Assembly: GCA_963794185.1 (NCBI GenBank)
Contig: CAWCDM010000103.1
Coordinates: 6,563-70,562, forward strand
DNA: 64,000 nucleotides
Direction: 5' to 3'
Origin: JAMXLO01 sp963794185
Lineage (GTDB): Bacteria; Pseudomonadota; Alphaproteobacteria; Acetobacterales; Acetobacteraceae
Part shown: one piece after another, positions 9,007 through 17,841 of the stretch
How the letters are laid out: the number at the start of each line of letters is the position of its first letter
Position numbering within the stretch: the stretch's first letter is position 1
Program-made: the position numbers and the translations under genes
Notes under the pieces: generated by a model
Databases searched by the model: none
The model's input: only the letters and a program-made list of their open reading frames with translations
Told to the model about the DNA's origin: nothing

Positions 9007-10671
9007 TTAGAACCGTGCGACTGCGGCTGCCAGGATGCGGTTCGCGACTCCGAGGCCGGAGCCCGCCGTGCCCGCCGCCGCCGATCCGCCGAAAAGGTCG
9101 CGCCGGGTGAAGACATATTCGGCACCGACGTCGAGCCAGCCGGTGCCGAACACCCCATCCCGCACTTCCGCAAACGGGCTCCAGATCAGGTTGACGAAGA
9201 CCTGCTGCATGTCCCGGTTCAGCGCCAGGGCTGACACGGAGCCTGGTGTGAAGTTGAGCGCATAGGACGGGTAGTCTTCACGCGAATACGCGTACGTGAT
9301 GTTGCTGCGCAACTGCGTCGTCCAGAAGCGGCGATAGGCCGCAATCACGCCGTAGGTGGGCAGTGGGTTGACGCTGAAGCTGGTGAGAGTGCCCGGCAGG
9401 CCGATGTTCGACAGCGCGTCCTGGCCCGAGGTGTTGCCGGCGAAATAGCGCCCGATGCCCTGCCCGTAATAGACCATGCCCATGATCGTGTCGGGGCCGA
9501 ATGCCTCCGACAGCCACCGCATCGGCACGTTCGCGTGCAGGGCGATGCCCCAGCCGACCGCGTTCCGGGTGAGTGCCGGCGGCGCGAGCGCGGTGCCCGA
9601 TGTGCGAACGCTGAGTTCCCGCACCATGGCGCGCATGTCGGTCACGAGCCCGTTGTTACGATACGTCAGCCGGCCGAGCAGGTCGGGAACGGAATCGAAT
9701 GCAGGGGTGGGGCTCCCGGTGACACTGGAATCAGTGCTGAACACGCTGTTTGCCGTGGTGAACTGCGTATCCGGCGACTCGAGCGAGATCTGGCCGGTCA
9801 GTCCGGGGGCCAGCAATGCGGTCGCGCGCACCTGTGCCTGGCGGATGAAGGACTGGTTGAGGTTGGTCGCGTCGATCAGGGTCTCGAAGACACCCTCGTT
9901 CCAAAGGCTGTTGGCCTGGCCGATCAGAACGCGGAACTGTTCCGTGCCGAGCTCGGCCCAGGCCTGCCGCAGTCGGAACACCGCGTTGCTGGAGGTCGGC
10001 GAGCCGCCGCCGAAATCGCCCTCGATGCGTATTTCGAGCGTGCCCCAGCCGGTCAGCGTGCGCGAGTCCATGCCGATCCGGCTGAATCGCGCCGTCATGC
10101 CGAAGTCGCCGCCCTGCTGGTCGGCGGCGCTGTTGTTGAGCGGAATGGTCTGCGCAGTCGGTGCGTCGGTCTGGTTGCGCGCGTTGAGGTCGGTCCAGCC
10201 CGAAAGCTTCGCGAATCCGTAGACGCGCAACTGGCTGTCGGTGCCAGGAATGCGAATGGCGAGACCCGGCAGGTCGGCCCGCAGTGCATCGTTGCCCTCG
10301 CCGTCGTACTGGCTGCCCATCGGCTCCGGCGGCAACAGTCCGGGAATGTTCGGATCGATCCACGATGGGATGGGCTCGGTCTTCGCCACGGCGGTCGCGG
10401 CCGGGGCTGGGGCGGCGGCGACCGCCGGGCGCGCGGGGGCGGGAGCGGCCGTTGGCGCAGGCGCTGCCACTGCCACCGGAGGCGTCCCACCGCGACGCGT
10501 CTGGGCGGCCGGTGGCTTGGTCGCCTGCTGACGGCTTTCGAGTTCGTCCACCCGGCGCTGCAACGCGTCGATCTTCCGCATCAGGTCCTCGATCGAGGGC
10601 TGCTGCGCCAGGGCGGAGCCCGCGAGTATCGTGGCACCGAGGACACCACCAACGAGTCGGAAGCTGTGCAC
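9007..10671 (-). CDS. DcaP-like outer-membrane porin
   Basis: A 554-residue outer-membrane protein. Residues 1-22 form a signal peptide ending ALAQ; residues 24-48 are a short coiled coil (IEDLMRKIDALQRRVDELES), a known N-terminal feature of DcaP-type trimeric channels; then comes a long Ala/Pro-rich linker (about 50-110), and from about 140 alternating beta-strands (LRVYGFAKLSGWTDLNARN, GGDFGMTARFSRIG) ending in a terminal Phe. DcaP proteins admit dicarboxylates and other small anions. Its placement upstream of AbgT and SLC13 transporters fits an outer-membrane entry route for the same class of solutes, which is inference. The start is GTG after GGGGGAAA; no good ATG lies nearby. Confidence 0.85.
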   Translation of the reverse strand: MHSFRLVGGVLGATILAGSALAQQPSIEDLMRKIDALQRRVDELESRQQATKPPAAQTRRGGTPPVAVAAPAPTAAPAPARPAVAAAPAPAATAVAKTEPIPSWIDPNIPGLLPPEPMGSQYDGEGNDALRADLPGLAIRIPGTDSQLRVYGFAKLSGWTDLNARNQTDAPTAQTIPLNNSAADQQGGDFGMTARFSRIGMDSRTLTGWGTLEIRIEGDFGGGSPTSSNAVFRLRQAWAELGTEQFRVLIGQANSLWNEGVFETLIDATNLNQSFIRQAQVRATALLAPGLTGQISLESPDTQFTTANSVFSTDSSVTGSPTPAFDSVPDLLGRLTYRNNGLVTDMRAMVRELSVRTSGTALAPPALTRNAVGWGIALHANVPMRWLSEAFGPDTIMGMVYYGQGIGRYFAGNTSGQDALSNIGLPGTLTSFSVNPLPTYGVIAAYRRFWTTQLRSNITYAYSREDYPSYALNFTPGSVSALALNRDMQQVFVNLIWSPFAEVRDGVFGTGWLDVGAEYVFTRRDLFGGSAAAGTAGSGLGVANRILAAAVARF

Positions 10672-11030
10672 GTTTCCCCCGCGATCAGCCTTGCAACACG
10701 CGACACTTCACCGGGGTCTCATGCGCTCCGATACAGAGGCGAACCCGGGATAGGTGCCGCCGCTTTCAGTCACGCGCGTCACGCTCTATCGGGCGTTGGC
10801 GTTGAAAGCGCACTGATGCCATACACGACTTATTGGAGTCGCATGAAGGACTCTAGTCAGGTCAGCACACTCTTGGCGTGGTATAGGTGTCCCAGAACCA
10901 TGCTGGACGTCCCAAATGCCGTCGCGCGGCGCAGGCGCAATCGGCCCCCGACGGCATGTGAAGTCTGTACACAAACTGAACCGACTCGGGCTGACACGCA
11001 ACGGCGGCACAATACCGTTGATCGTCGAGG
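10672..11030. other. Gene-free interval upstream of the porin
   Basis: About 360 bases between the porin start and the stop of the next minus-strand lipoprotein gene. It should hold the porin promoter. I see no protein with convincing composition on either strand, no tRNA and no repeat. Confidence 0.4.
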
Positions 11031-11567
11031 CTATTGCGCCTTCTGGCCGCTCCGGCAGCCAAGCGACCAGTCGCCTGCGTTCGCAGTGCCGGGCGGTGCG
11101 ATGCACTGCGAATTGGCACCATCGCGCAAGCCGGTATCGAAGCCCTTCGTCCAATCGGTGTCAGGGGTCACATCCGCCGCGGTGCTGCTGCGAACCTGTT
11201 CGGACCAGCCCTCGGCATACATGCATTGCCTGAAAATTTGCGTGCGCGCCCTGGCGTTTGCGTCATACGGGACGCTGAGCGGTCGCGTGAACTGACCACG
11301 CGACGTGACGCAGCTGCCGCTGATCCCGGGGCCGGAGCAGGTCGTGAAGGACGGCGAAACAACGCCGCTGCCGATGTTGGCGACAGCCGGCGCCGTCGGT
11401 GCCTGCAAATACGCAGCGGACAGACACTGCTCCATCGTCGGCTCGAAATCCCCGGCCGTTGCTCCGGTCTTCACCCAGACCGTCTGCGAACATCCTGTCA
11501 GCACGATCAGCAATGCGGGCGCTGCAAGCCGGAACACACCGGCGAGCCCCGGACCTTCAGTCTTCAT
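11031..11567 (-). CDS. Cys-rich lipoprotein of unknown function
   Basis: A 178-residue predicted lipoprotein. The leader runs LAAPALLIVLTGC, a good lipobox with Cys at about residue 26, so the mature protein should be lipid-anchored in the envelope. The mature part has scattered Cys residues (CLSA, CSGPGISGSC, RQCMYAEGW, QCIA, GCRSG) that could form disulfides. The stretch RTQIFRQCMYAEGWSE resembles the RxxxxxCMxxxGY segment that recurs in small alphaproteobacterial lipoproteins. I cannot assign a function. It starts at ATG after a G-rich stretch and is followed on the same strand, after a gap, by unrelated genes. Confidence 0.65.
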   Translation of the reverse strand: MKTEGPGLAGVFRLAAPALLIVLTGCSQTVWVKTGATAGDFEPTMEQCLSAAYLQAPTAPAVANIGSGVVSPSFTTCSGPGISGSCVTSRGQFTRPLSVPYDANARARTQIFRQCMYAEGWSEQVRSSTAADVTPDTDWTKGFDTGLRDGANSQCIAPPGTANAGDWSLGCRSGQKAQ

Positions 11568-11617
11568 TCGACACCCCCGGCAGCATTCCGACCAGAACTC
11601 AGCGAATATCCATCGTA

Positions 11618-12673
11618 TCAGGTGCCATCCAGCAGCCGGTCAATGTCGAGCGACGATCGGTGCCCGAGATCCTCGCTGTGGGTCACCAGGAACGCTTCCC
11701 CGGCGCGCCGGCCCTCATCGCGCAGCATGGTCAGAAAGGCCCATTCGGCATTCAACTTGGAGGAGTAGCCGAGGTCCGCCATGATCGGGTTGCGGACAAG
11801 GTGGATGCGCATCCCGGCCCACTGCGCGCCCTCGCCATTGCCAGGGTCGGCAAGCTGGCGCAGCAGCGCGATCATCTTTAGCTCCTTCAGCAGCACGGCA
11901 TTGAACGACACTTCGTTGAGGCGGTTCAGGATATCGCGCGCCGTGCGCGGTGTGCCGGGCCGTTCGATCGGGTTCAGTGGAATCAGGATCGTGTCGCGCG
12001 AGGTGCACTCCCGCACCAGCGGCGTGATGGTGGGATTGCCGGCGTAGCCGCCGTCCCAGTACGCCTCGCCGTCGATCTCGACCGCCTGGAACAGCGACGG
12101 CAGACAGGCCGAGGCCAGCAGCACCTCCGGCGTGATCTCCTGGTTGCGGAAAACCCTGCCGCGCCCGGTGCGTACGCTGGTTGCCGTCACGAACACCTTG
12201 ATCGGCCCGGACGCGAGCGCGGCGAAGTCAACGCTTTCCTTGAGCAGCGCCGCCAACGGATTGCCGCCGAACGGAGTCAAATCGTAGGGCGAGACGAGCC
12301 GGGCCATGAGATCCATGGCGATGAACACCGGCGAACTGTCGAGCGTCCAGCGATTGAGCATGATGTCGAGCGGTCCGCGCTGGAAAGGGCTCAACACCGC
12401 GGCCCGCGAGACGCTGCGCCAGAACGCCTCCAGCGCGGCGCGGGCGTGCTCGGCGCCGCCGACCGCATAGGCCGATGCGAGAACGGCGGCATTCATCGCG
12501 CCCGCCGATGTGCCCGAGACGCCGTCGATTCGCAGCCACGTCTCTTCCAGCAGCCGGTCCAGTACGCCCCACGTGAAGGCGCCGTGTGCGCCGCCGCCTT
12601 GCAGTGCGAGGTCGACGGCAAGCGCCGAACGATTGGCCGGATTCGAGACGGCTTGACTTTTGCTCGCAGTCAT
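11618..12673 (-). CDS. Patatin-like phospholipase
   Basis: A 351-residue patatin-domain hydrolase. All diagnostic pieces are present: the oxyanion loop LQGGGAHGAFTWG (about residues 25-37), the nucleophile elbow GVSGTSAGAMNAA (GxSxG, about residue 55), and the DGG catalytic Asp in YWDGGYAGNP (about residue 198). Patatins are Ser-Asp dyad lipid acyl hydrolases. There is no signal peptide, so it should be cytoplasmic or peripheral. The C-terminal part (IHLVRNPIMADLGYSSKLN) is typical of the alphaproteobacterial patatin group found near PHB and lipid genes. Its ATG overlaps the stop of the upstream gene by four bases, indicating translational coupling to that gene. Confidence 0.9.
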   Translation of the reverse strand: MTASKSQAVSNPANRSALAVDLALQGGGAHGAFTWGVLDRLLEETWLRIDGVSGTSAGAMNAAVLASAYAVGGAEHARAALEAFWRSVSRAAVLSPFQRGPLDIMLNRWTLDSSPVFIAMDLMARLVSPYDLTPFGGNPLAALLKESVDFAALASGPIKVFVTATSVRTGRGRVFRNQEITPEVLLASACLPSLFQAVEIDGEAYWDGGYAGNPTITPLVRECTSRDTILIPLNPIERPGTPRTARDILNRLNEVSFNAVLLKELKMIALLRQLADPGNGEGAQWAGMRIHLVRNPIMADLGYSSKLNAEWAFLTMLRDEGRRAGEAFLVTHSEDLGHRSSLDIDRLLDGT

Positions 12674-13197
12674 ACGGCCCTGCCGTCACGCGCCGCCTGG
12701 GCGTTGCGCACCGATTGCGAGACACTGCCGATCCGCGCCGCCTGGACGATGCGACGACGTTCGGCGCTTCGCTTCAAACGGAACCCGGTGCTCGCGGTCC
12801 GTCCGGGCTGCGGATGGTGCGGAACCGCGGCCTGCTTGCGGCCGAGCGCGGCTTGCAGGTTCGCCAGCGCCATGGCTCGGCGCTCCGCTGCCCGAATCGT
12901 CGTCAGCCTGGCGTTCACCCGCTTCAGCGCATTGGCGTATACCTGCTTCTTCGCCAAGAGGCCACGCTCGCTCGCTGTTTCCGCCGCGCCCCCGCGTGCT
13001 TCCGCTTTGCCGCGCGCGACGCGTCGGCGGCCCCGGACAATGTCACGCGCCCGCGCCCGTCGCTCGCGCAGCCATCGCGCCAACTCCACGAGTTCATCGC
13101 GCGACAGTTCCTCGACCACCGGGTAATGGCTTCTGACGATAGGTTCGAACTCGTCCTCCGCGATCAGGCGGCGCTCGGATGCAAAGGTTATGCTCAT
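12670..13197 (-). CDS. Arg/Ala-rich conserved-looking protein of unknown function
   Basis: A very basic protein of 175 residues, predicted soluble and highly helical. I start it at the ATG with first base 13197, preceded by GAGGGA. The N-terminal part, FEPIVRSHYPVVEELSRDEL, is followed by an Arg-rich helix (ARWLRERRARARDIVRGRRR) and then AKKQVYANALKRVNARL. The charge suggests nucleic-acid or acidic-surface binding, but no named domain is recognisable. The stop overlaps the patatin ATG by four bases, so the two proteins are probably made together. I do not know the function. Confidence 0.55.
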   Translation of the reverse strand: MSITFASERRLIAEDEFEPIVRSHYPVVEELSRDELVELARWLRERRARARDIVRGRRRVARGKAEARGGAAETASERGLLAKKQVYANALKRVNARLTTIRAAERRAMALANLQAALGRKQAAVPHHPQPGRTASTGFRLKRSAERRRIVQAARIGSVSQSVRNAQAARDGRAV

Positions 13198-13444
13198 GGG
13201 CCATGTCCCTCGGCGGCGTCCCGCTGGTTTGACAGACACCGATCGGGGCGCACCGAAGGACCCGATCATGTCATCGATTGCGGCGGTTGGTGCGACCAGG
13301 AGTTTGCCAGGATAGCAAACGGTGCGCAATTTCGATGGCATCAGCCAACGTGCCGCGCATGGATCTCAGGCACGCTTATCGCGGATTGCGCACGCGGGTA
13401 TCGCCGATCGTCGTCGGCATTCACGCTCGACGGCGGATGCGTGT

Positions 13445-13730
13445 CTACTGGGTCGAGGACGTTGTTGCGCCTTGCCGTCCAGCGGCAACTCCCTGCTGGA
13501 AGGCCCTGTCCTCCGCCCTTCTTTGCCGGTCGACCAGACAGCCCGCCGAGCAGTCCGGCGCCGGCACCGGCCGCGGCTCCAAGCGCGGCGTTGCCACCGA
13601 TGGCACCCGCGACTGCCCCGATGCCCGCGCCGGCGGCGGTCCCTGTGAGCGCGCGTTGCTGGGTCGGATTAAGGTCCGCGCACGCAGCTGCCGGAAGGGC
13701 CACCACGGCGATCAGCAGCAACTTCCACAT
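13445..13730 (-). pseudogene. Small glycine-zipper lipoprotein, frameshifted as read
   Basis: ATG start after GGGGCGCC. The leader WKLLLIAVVALPAAAC gives a lipobox with Cys at about residue 17. A glycine zipper follows (GTAAGAGIGAVAGAIGG, GAAAGAGAGLLGG), a membrane-inserting motif of OmpA-like and SlyB/YMGG-type lipoproteins. At about 13534-13541 the frame breaks: removing one base lets the protein continue as LVDRQRRAEDRAFQQGVAA and stop at a TAG (13445-13447), a total of 94 residues and the usual C-terminal pattern of such proteins (a polar helix ending in AAGRQG). As read, the frame instead runs on to 13341 with a tail of unlikely composition. It follows the Rap1a-like gene by 20 bases. 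Confidence 0.7.
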
Positions 13731-13750
13731 CTGGCGCCCCTGTGGCGTGG

Positions 13751-14143
13751 TCAACGATGTTTCGGACACGGATAGCGTTCTCCAAGAAAGCCGATCAGGC
13801 CATTGACAGCTGAAGCATTCATGCGGTCAGGCGAGGCACGCGCCCATTTGACGAACTCGGCGAGCGTCTCGTTGCGTGTCGGAGGGGGGTCTGGCAGGCA
13901 GAACAGCTTCATGCTGCGCGATCCGGCATCGTGCGCCATCTCCACCGAAACCGCACCCTGTGCGAAGCCGCTGCAGAAATTGACCGCGGCGTTGGCCAGC
14001 GCACCGTCCGACTGCGGATCGCACAGCTCCACAATGTCGCCTGTTGTTTTGGCCGCAAAGTTGGCCTCCGTGACAGCGTGTCCGCCACCGGGGGCAATCA
14101 AGAGGAGCAGCGCCGCCGCGGCGGTCCATCCCTTGAACGTCAT
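13751..14143 (-). CDS. Rap1a/Tai-like exported protein
   Basis: A 130-residue protein with a clear signal peptide (WTAAAALLLLIAPGGGHA, cut near residue 23). The mature part has the spacing of the Rap1a/Tai immunity family: an early TTGDIVELCDP, then NFCSGFAQGAVSVEM, and a late FCLPDPP and YPCP, four Cys likely forming two disulfides. Founding members (Serratia Rap1a, Tai) protect against type VI secretion peptidoglycan amidases, but most family members in alphaproteobacteria stand alone and have no proven immunity role. No type VI effector gene is visible in this window. The neighbour 20 bases downstream is a glycine-zipper lipoprotein, suggesting a general envelope role. Confidence 0.7.
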   Translation of the reverse strand: MTFKGWTAAAALLLLIAPGGGHAVTEANFAAKTTGDIVELCDPQSDGALANAAVNFCSGFAQGAVSVEMAHDAGSRSMKLFCLPDPPPTRNETLAEFVKWARASPDRMNASAVNGLIGFLGERYPCPKHR

Positions 14144-14197
14144 GGTCGCTTTTCTCCAGAGATGTTGCCGGCGTGTGTTGGCCTGCCGTGCGCTTGA

Positions 14198-14716
14198 TCA
14201 GGCGTTCGCAGGTGCCTGGGACGCGGCCTGCTGCGCGCTGGCGAGCGCCGACTGCATTACATCTTCCTTTGTCTCATCGAACGAGCTCCGCAATACCGTG
14301 CCTCCGGTCCCCTTCAGCGCGGCCGCCACCTTGTCGGTTGTCATCTTGCGGATCAACAGGAAAAGTGCCGCATTGCCGGATTGCAGCGTCTTGCCGACGC
14401 TCCGCATGAATGCGTCGTTGATCCCGACATCCGTCAGTCGGCCGCTGATCGCACCCGACGCGGCGCCGATTGCGGCGCCGGCCAACGGCATCATGAACAG
14501 CAGGCCTACCAGCGTGCCCCAGAACATCCCGGACACCGCACCCGCTTTGACCGGATGAAACAACTGGTTCAGCTTGACATGGCCTTCGGGGCATTTTGTG
14601 ACCACCACGGCATCGCCAAGCTCGATGAGATATTCGTTCTGCATCGCCAAAAGCTTCTGGCGAACTTCGTCGGCCTTCGCTTCCGTCGGGAATTCGATGA
14701 CGAGCAGATCGGACAT
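14198..14716 (-). CDS. DUF1269-family membrane protein
   Basis: A 172-residue protein matching the DUF1269 pattern. An N-terminal ferredoxin-like segment (LLVIEFPTEAKADEVRQKLL, then LGDAVVVTKCPEGHVKL) is followed by a Gly/Ala-rich hydrophobic hairpin (GMFWGTLVGLLFMMPLAGAA, AIGAASGAISG) and a C-terminal soluble part with ALFLLIRKMTTDKV. The family is widespread, often stress-linked and functionally undefined. The start is the internal ATG at 14716; the frame is open further upstream but without protein character. It is separate from the Rap1a-like gene downstream by about 54 bases and may be co-transcribed with it. Confidence 0.8.
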   Translation of the reverse strand: MSDLLVIEFPTEAKADEVRQKLLAMQNEYLIELGDAVVVTKCPEGHVKLNQLFHPVKAGAVSGMFWGTLVGLLFMMPLAGAAIGAASGAISGRLTDVGINDAFMRSVGKTLQSGNAALFLLIRKMTTDKVAAALKGTGGTVLRSSFDETKEDVMQSALASAQQAASQAPANA

Positions 14717-14959
14717 GAGCACCGTTCCTTTCCTGCTTGACGCCGCCTCGGCAAGCGGACGCAAAGGGCGTGAGGTCGGCAGGCGGTCTCCCGCAATGCC
14801 GAACAATGCGGACTATTCTTCGTTCAATCAGTCAGTTGACCTGATCCGGAGCGACCCAATCCGCGGCACGGGACCGCAAAATTCGGCATGACGATAGACC
14901 GCAGGTACCTGTAGGCGCGGAGAGCACCTACGCGCCGCATATCTCGAAACTGCGGCCGA

Positions 14960-15298
14960 TCAACCCTTGACGGTCAGTGTGGTCGTGTCGAATGCCACAA
15001 CTGCCATCTTGCCGTCAGTCAGTTCGACGACCGCAGACCCCCTGTTGAAATCCAGGGCCACGATCTTGCTGGCCGGATGCTTCAGCTTGATGCTGTTCAG
15101 CAGGATCGTCTGCAAGATTTCCGTCACCGTCTGGCCGCCCTGCGCCAACCGCTTCTGTACCTCGGCTTTCTTTTCCGCCGTCAGTCCTGCAAGCTCAGCC
15201 TGCTCCAGCGTTGTTGCCGTCTGCGCATACGCAATCGGTGCTCCCATGACAACGATCGCAAGTGTCGCGAGCGCGACCGCTCTGTAGTTCATTTTCAT
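14960..15298 (-). CDS. Small exported protein of unknown function
   Basis: A 112-residue protein starting at an ATG after GGAGAT. Residues 1-25 form a signal peptide (YRAVALATLAIVVMGAPIAYA, cleavage after AYA). The mature chain has a helical part (LEQAELAGLTAEKKAEVQKR, then VTEILQTILLNSIKLKHP) and a beta-like end (IVALDFNRGSAVVELTDGKM). No known domain is recognised. It is flanked by gaps of 243 and over 300 bases, so probably a single transcription unit. Confidence 0.6.
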   Translation of the reverse strand: MKMNYRAVALATLAIVVMGAPIAYAQTATTLEQAELAGLTAEKKAEVQKRLAQGGQTVTEILQTILLNSIKLKHPASKIVALDFNRGSAVVELTDGKMAVVAFDTTTLTVKG

Positions 15299-15640
15299 TG
15301 TATGATCTCCGTCTGAGCCACAACCAAAGCGACAACAGACCATCCATGGTAGCGATGCCGCGCATCCTCCGCTGGATCTCCTTAGCACATGCTTTCAGGG
15401 TCAGAGATGTGCCCGGAATCCCACGACCATGTTCTGCGTCCCAATGCTCGCACTCGGTCGCTGGCTATCGATCGGTGCCAATCCAACGCACAGGTCGTCG
15501 GCAAGGATCCTGTGCGAATTCGTCGGGTCGCCATGCGAAATCGGCTATGGCAATCCCGAACAAGTTCGTCGAACATGGGCCGTATTCGCAAGCAGCGAGA
15601 GCGAGGAGTTCGACACATGACGGAACAGGAATTGTGCCGC
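15299..15640. other. Divergent gene-free interval
   Basis: About 340 bases between two divergent small exported-protein genes. Promoters for both should lie here. Open frames cross it on both strands but none has a credible start with protein-like composition. Confidence 0.35.
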
Positions 15641-16084
15641 ATGTCGCCTATCACGTCTGGCGATTGTCCTGATCGCTCTTGCTGGCTCCGGCTGCACCAT
15701 GACAACGAATGCAACAAGTCCCAACACGGTGACGATCCGCCAGCCGGGACGCTGCCGGCTCCCGCGCAGACCCCGCCGCCACTGGCTGCTCCAAGTCCCC
15801 CTGCACCGCCGCCCAGCGGCACCTTTGCCGGGGTTGCTCAACTCAACAGCAGTCCAGGCAAGCCTCATGCAGACGCGAGGTTCCAATCCGAAACGTTCAC
15901 CGTGACCGGCGACCAGGTCCGGTTCCATGGGTTCCGCGGAACGATCCAGCCCGGCGGACATCTGGAGATGCAGGCCGGCGGCAACTTCATATCCGGCAAC
16001 TTCGACGGCGGTCGCTTCGTTGGCAGCTTCTGGCGACCACATCCGGCCTGCACCTACGACCTTCTGCTCAACCACGTGGGCTGA
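15641..16084 (+). pseudogene. Small lipoprotein with Pro-rich linker, double frameshift as read
   Basis: The signal peptide and the mature domain lie in different frames. After the ATG at 15641, dropping one T (15644) gives RLSRLAIVLIALAGSGC, a textbook lipoprotein leader. A second shift of opposite sign between about 15730 and 15765 leads into a Pro-rich linker (PAPAQTPPPLAAPSPPAPPP) and a C-terminal beta-rich domain: GTFAGVAQLNSSPG, FTVTGDQVRFHGFRGTIQ, GGNFISGNFDGGRFVGSF and a final CTYDLLLNHVG. That domain pattern (repeat of G-F-x-G and an ending C-x-Y-x-L) recurs in uncharacterised alphaproteobacterial envelope proteins. Corrected length is about 147 residues. Function is unknown. A continuous frame from 15389 exists, but it lacks the lipoprotein leader. 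Confidence 0.5.
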
Positions 16085-16260
16085 ACAATACGCACCGCTG
16101 TTGTTTGCTTCCGACCCCCGTTGCAACCCAATCAGCGTCATGACCGGGCGTGTCCCGGCCATCGGTAACAGTATACGTGCCGTGACGGGAACAGCGTAGC
16201 GCTGACCAAGGTCATTTATCCGGTGCTTTGTGGAATCGGCGTCCGCACGCCGTGCGAGAC

Positions 16261-17722
16261 TCATCCCCGCGCGCCGCCCAACCGGGCATTCGGCAACGGA
16301 CTGACCGCATAGTTGTTCAGAAAGTCGCGCAGCGCCGCCGAATCGAGAATGGCCGAACGGCCCGCGTCGATCAGCAAATCCACATCGTTCTTCCTCAAGG
16401 TCAGCCCGGTCCGGATTGCCAGCAGCTGCTCTTTGGTCGTGCTGTCAGGAAGCCCGGCGAGCGAGACATGCACCAGAGCCCCATCAACGTCATCGCAGCG
16501 CGCGCCATCAATCGTCGTCGCCTGGGAGCAACGGGACTGCTTGATGGCCGCAACGAATTCCTGAAGCTGCTGATCGACCACCGCCAACGTCTCGAAGTTG
16601 AAGCGGTCGATCTGCGTGCCGGAGACCAGACGGAAGATCGCGAAAATGCCCCCGACGACCCGCTGTTGCGCGATGCTGGTATCCTGCGCGCCCTGTCCAT
16701 CGATGCTGAGCACCAGGACGCGACGGATACGGTTCAAACGTCTCGCTGTGAAGTTCTCGGGCGATTGGGAAATGGTCTGCATGGATGCACCCGCGGCGCG
16801 CAGTGCGAGATTGTCCGATACGCCGCCGTCGATCAGATGCACGTAGCGGGTCCGGTCATTGTCCAGGTATCGCTCGGCACCCCTGGCCTCGTTGCCGACG
16901 CGTGACATCGGATCGACGCGCTGGGCCTCCGTGACACGCCGCAGCCAGCCGGGCCTGCGTCCATCGCACGCGGCCGCATGGTTGGTCAGGGTGATCGGCG
17001 AGAGCAATCCCGGGAACCCGTTCGAAGCCGCGACGGCGCGCGCGACCGGCAGATCATCGAGTTCGGAACAGATGAGGTCGAACGTGCTCCTGGGTGAACA
17101 GAAACGGTGAACCATAGGCGATATCCGTGCCGCCGACGGCGACGACAGGACGCCCGTTCTGCTCCAGATCGGCGAACCGCGCGCCGTGGAACATCTCGCG
17201 GTCGTAGACGCGCTCCATGAAGTCGTTCGTGCCCACCGTCGGGTCGATCAGCCATGTCCAGTTCCATGGCAGCAGATAGATGCCCCAGATGTTGGATTCC
17301 GTATCCTTGTAGAGGAAGTCCGTTTCGTATTGTCCGAAGGTGGCATCGCGATGGAGGCCATAATATGCGGCTGTGAAGCTGCCGCCCGACACGCCGGCGA
17401 TCGCGTCGACCTCGCCCAGCAGCGGCCGCGGTCCGACCGAGGTCTGCAATGGGATGTCGCGCAGACCCTTGAGCGCGCCGTAGGAAAACGCCGCGGAGCG
17501 CTTCCCGCCGCCGGACATGGCAACGATAACCAGCAGATCCGGCGTTGCCGGCAATTCGGCGAGCGTTTCAAGTCGATAGCCGCCCTTGGAAATGCGCTCG
17601 CTGCCTGGCGGCTCGAGCCTGGTCTCCGGCAGGGGTTTGGTGTCGGCGACAATCAGCGACGCGCAGCCGCCGACCGTGAGTGCAAGACACAGCGCGATCG
17701 CCGTCGCGGGTGCAGTCTTCAT
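16261..17722 (-). pseudogene. Patatin-like phospholipase lipoprotein, frameshifted as read
   Basis: The first part encodes a lipoprotein leader (TAIALCLALTVGGC, lipobox Cys about residue 20), the glycine-rich oxyanion loop VAMSGGGKRSAAFSYG and the nucleophile elbow GVSGGSFTAAYYG. The second part, in another frame, begins TFDLICSELDDLPVARAV and holds the catalytic-Asp motif HLIDGGVSDNLALR. The switch is at about 17090-17096. Removing one base gives a continuous 486-residue protein (TQETFDLICSEL at the join), exactly a multiple of three. With the Ser-Asp dyad on both sides of the break, this was one patatin enzyme anchored in the envelope. The ATG at 17722 replaces an upstream extension that lacks a signal sequence. 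Confidence 0.8.
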
Positions 17723-17841
17723 CAGGCAACGATCATTCGCGTGACCCCGCAGCAGTGGCTCGACGGGAATTGGTGCCGCTGCCACGGATCAGCGTCAACA
17801 CACGCCCCGAGCGGTGTGATCGCTTTACACGCGGTTTGCAG

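Noticed and set aside
13751..14143. Type VI secretion effector-immunity pair
   Set aside because: Only the Rap1a/Tai-like protein is present; no amidase effector or secretion gene is adjacent.
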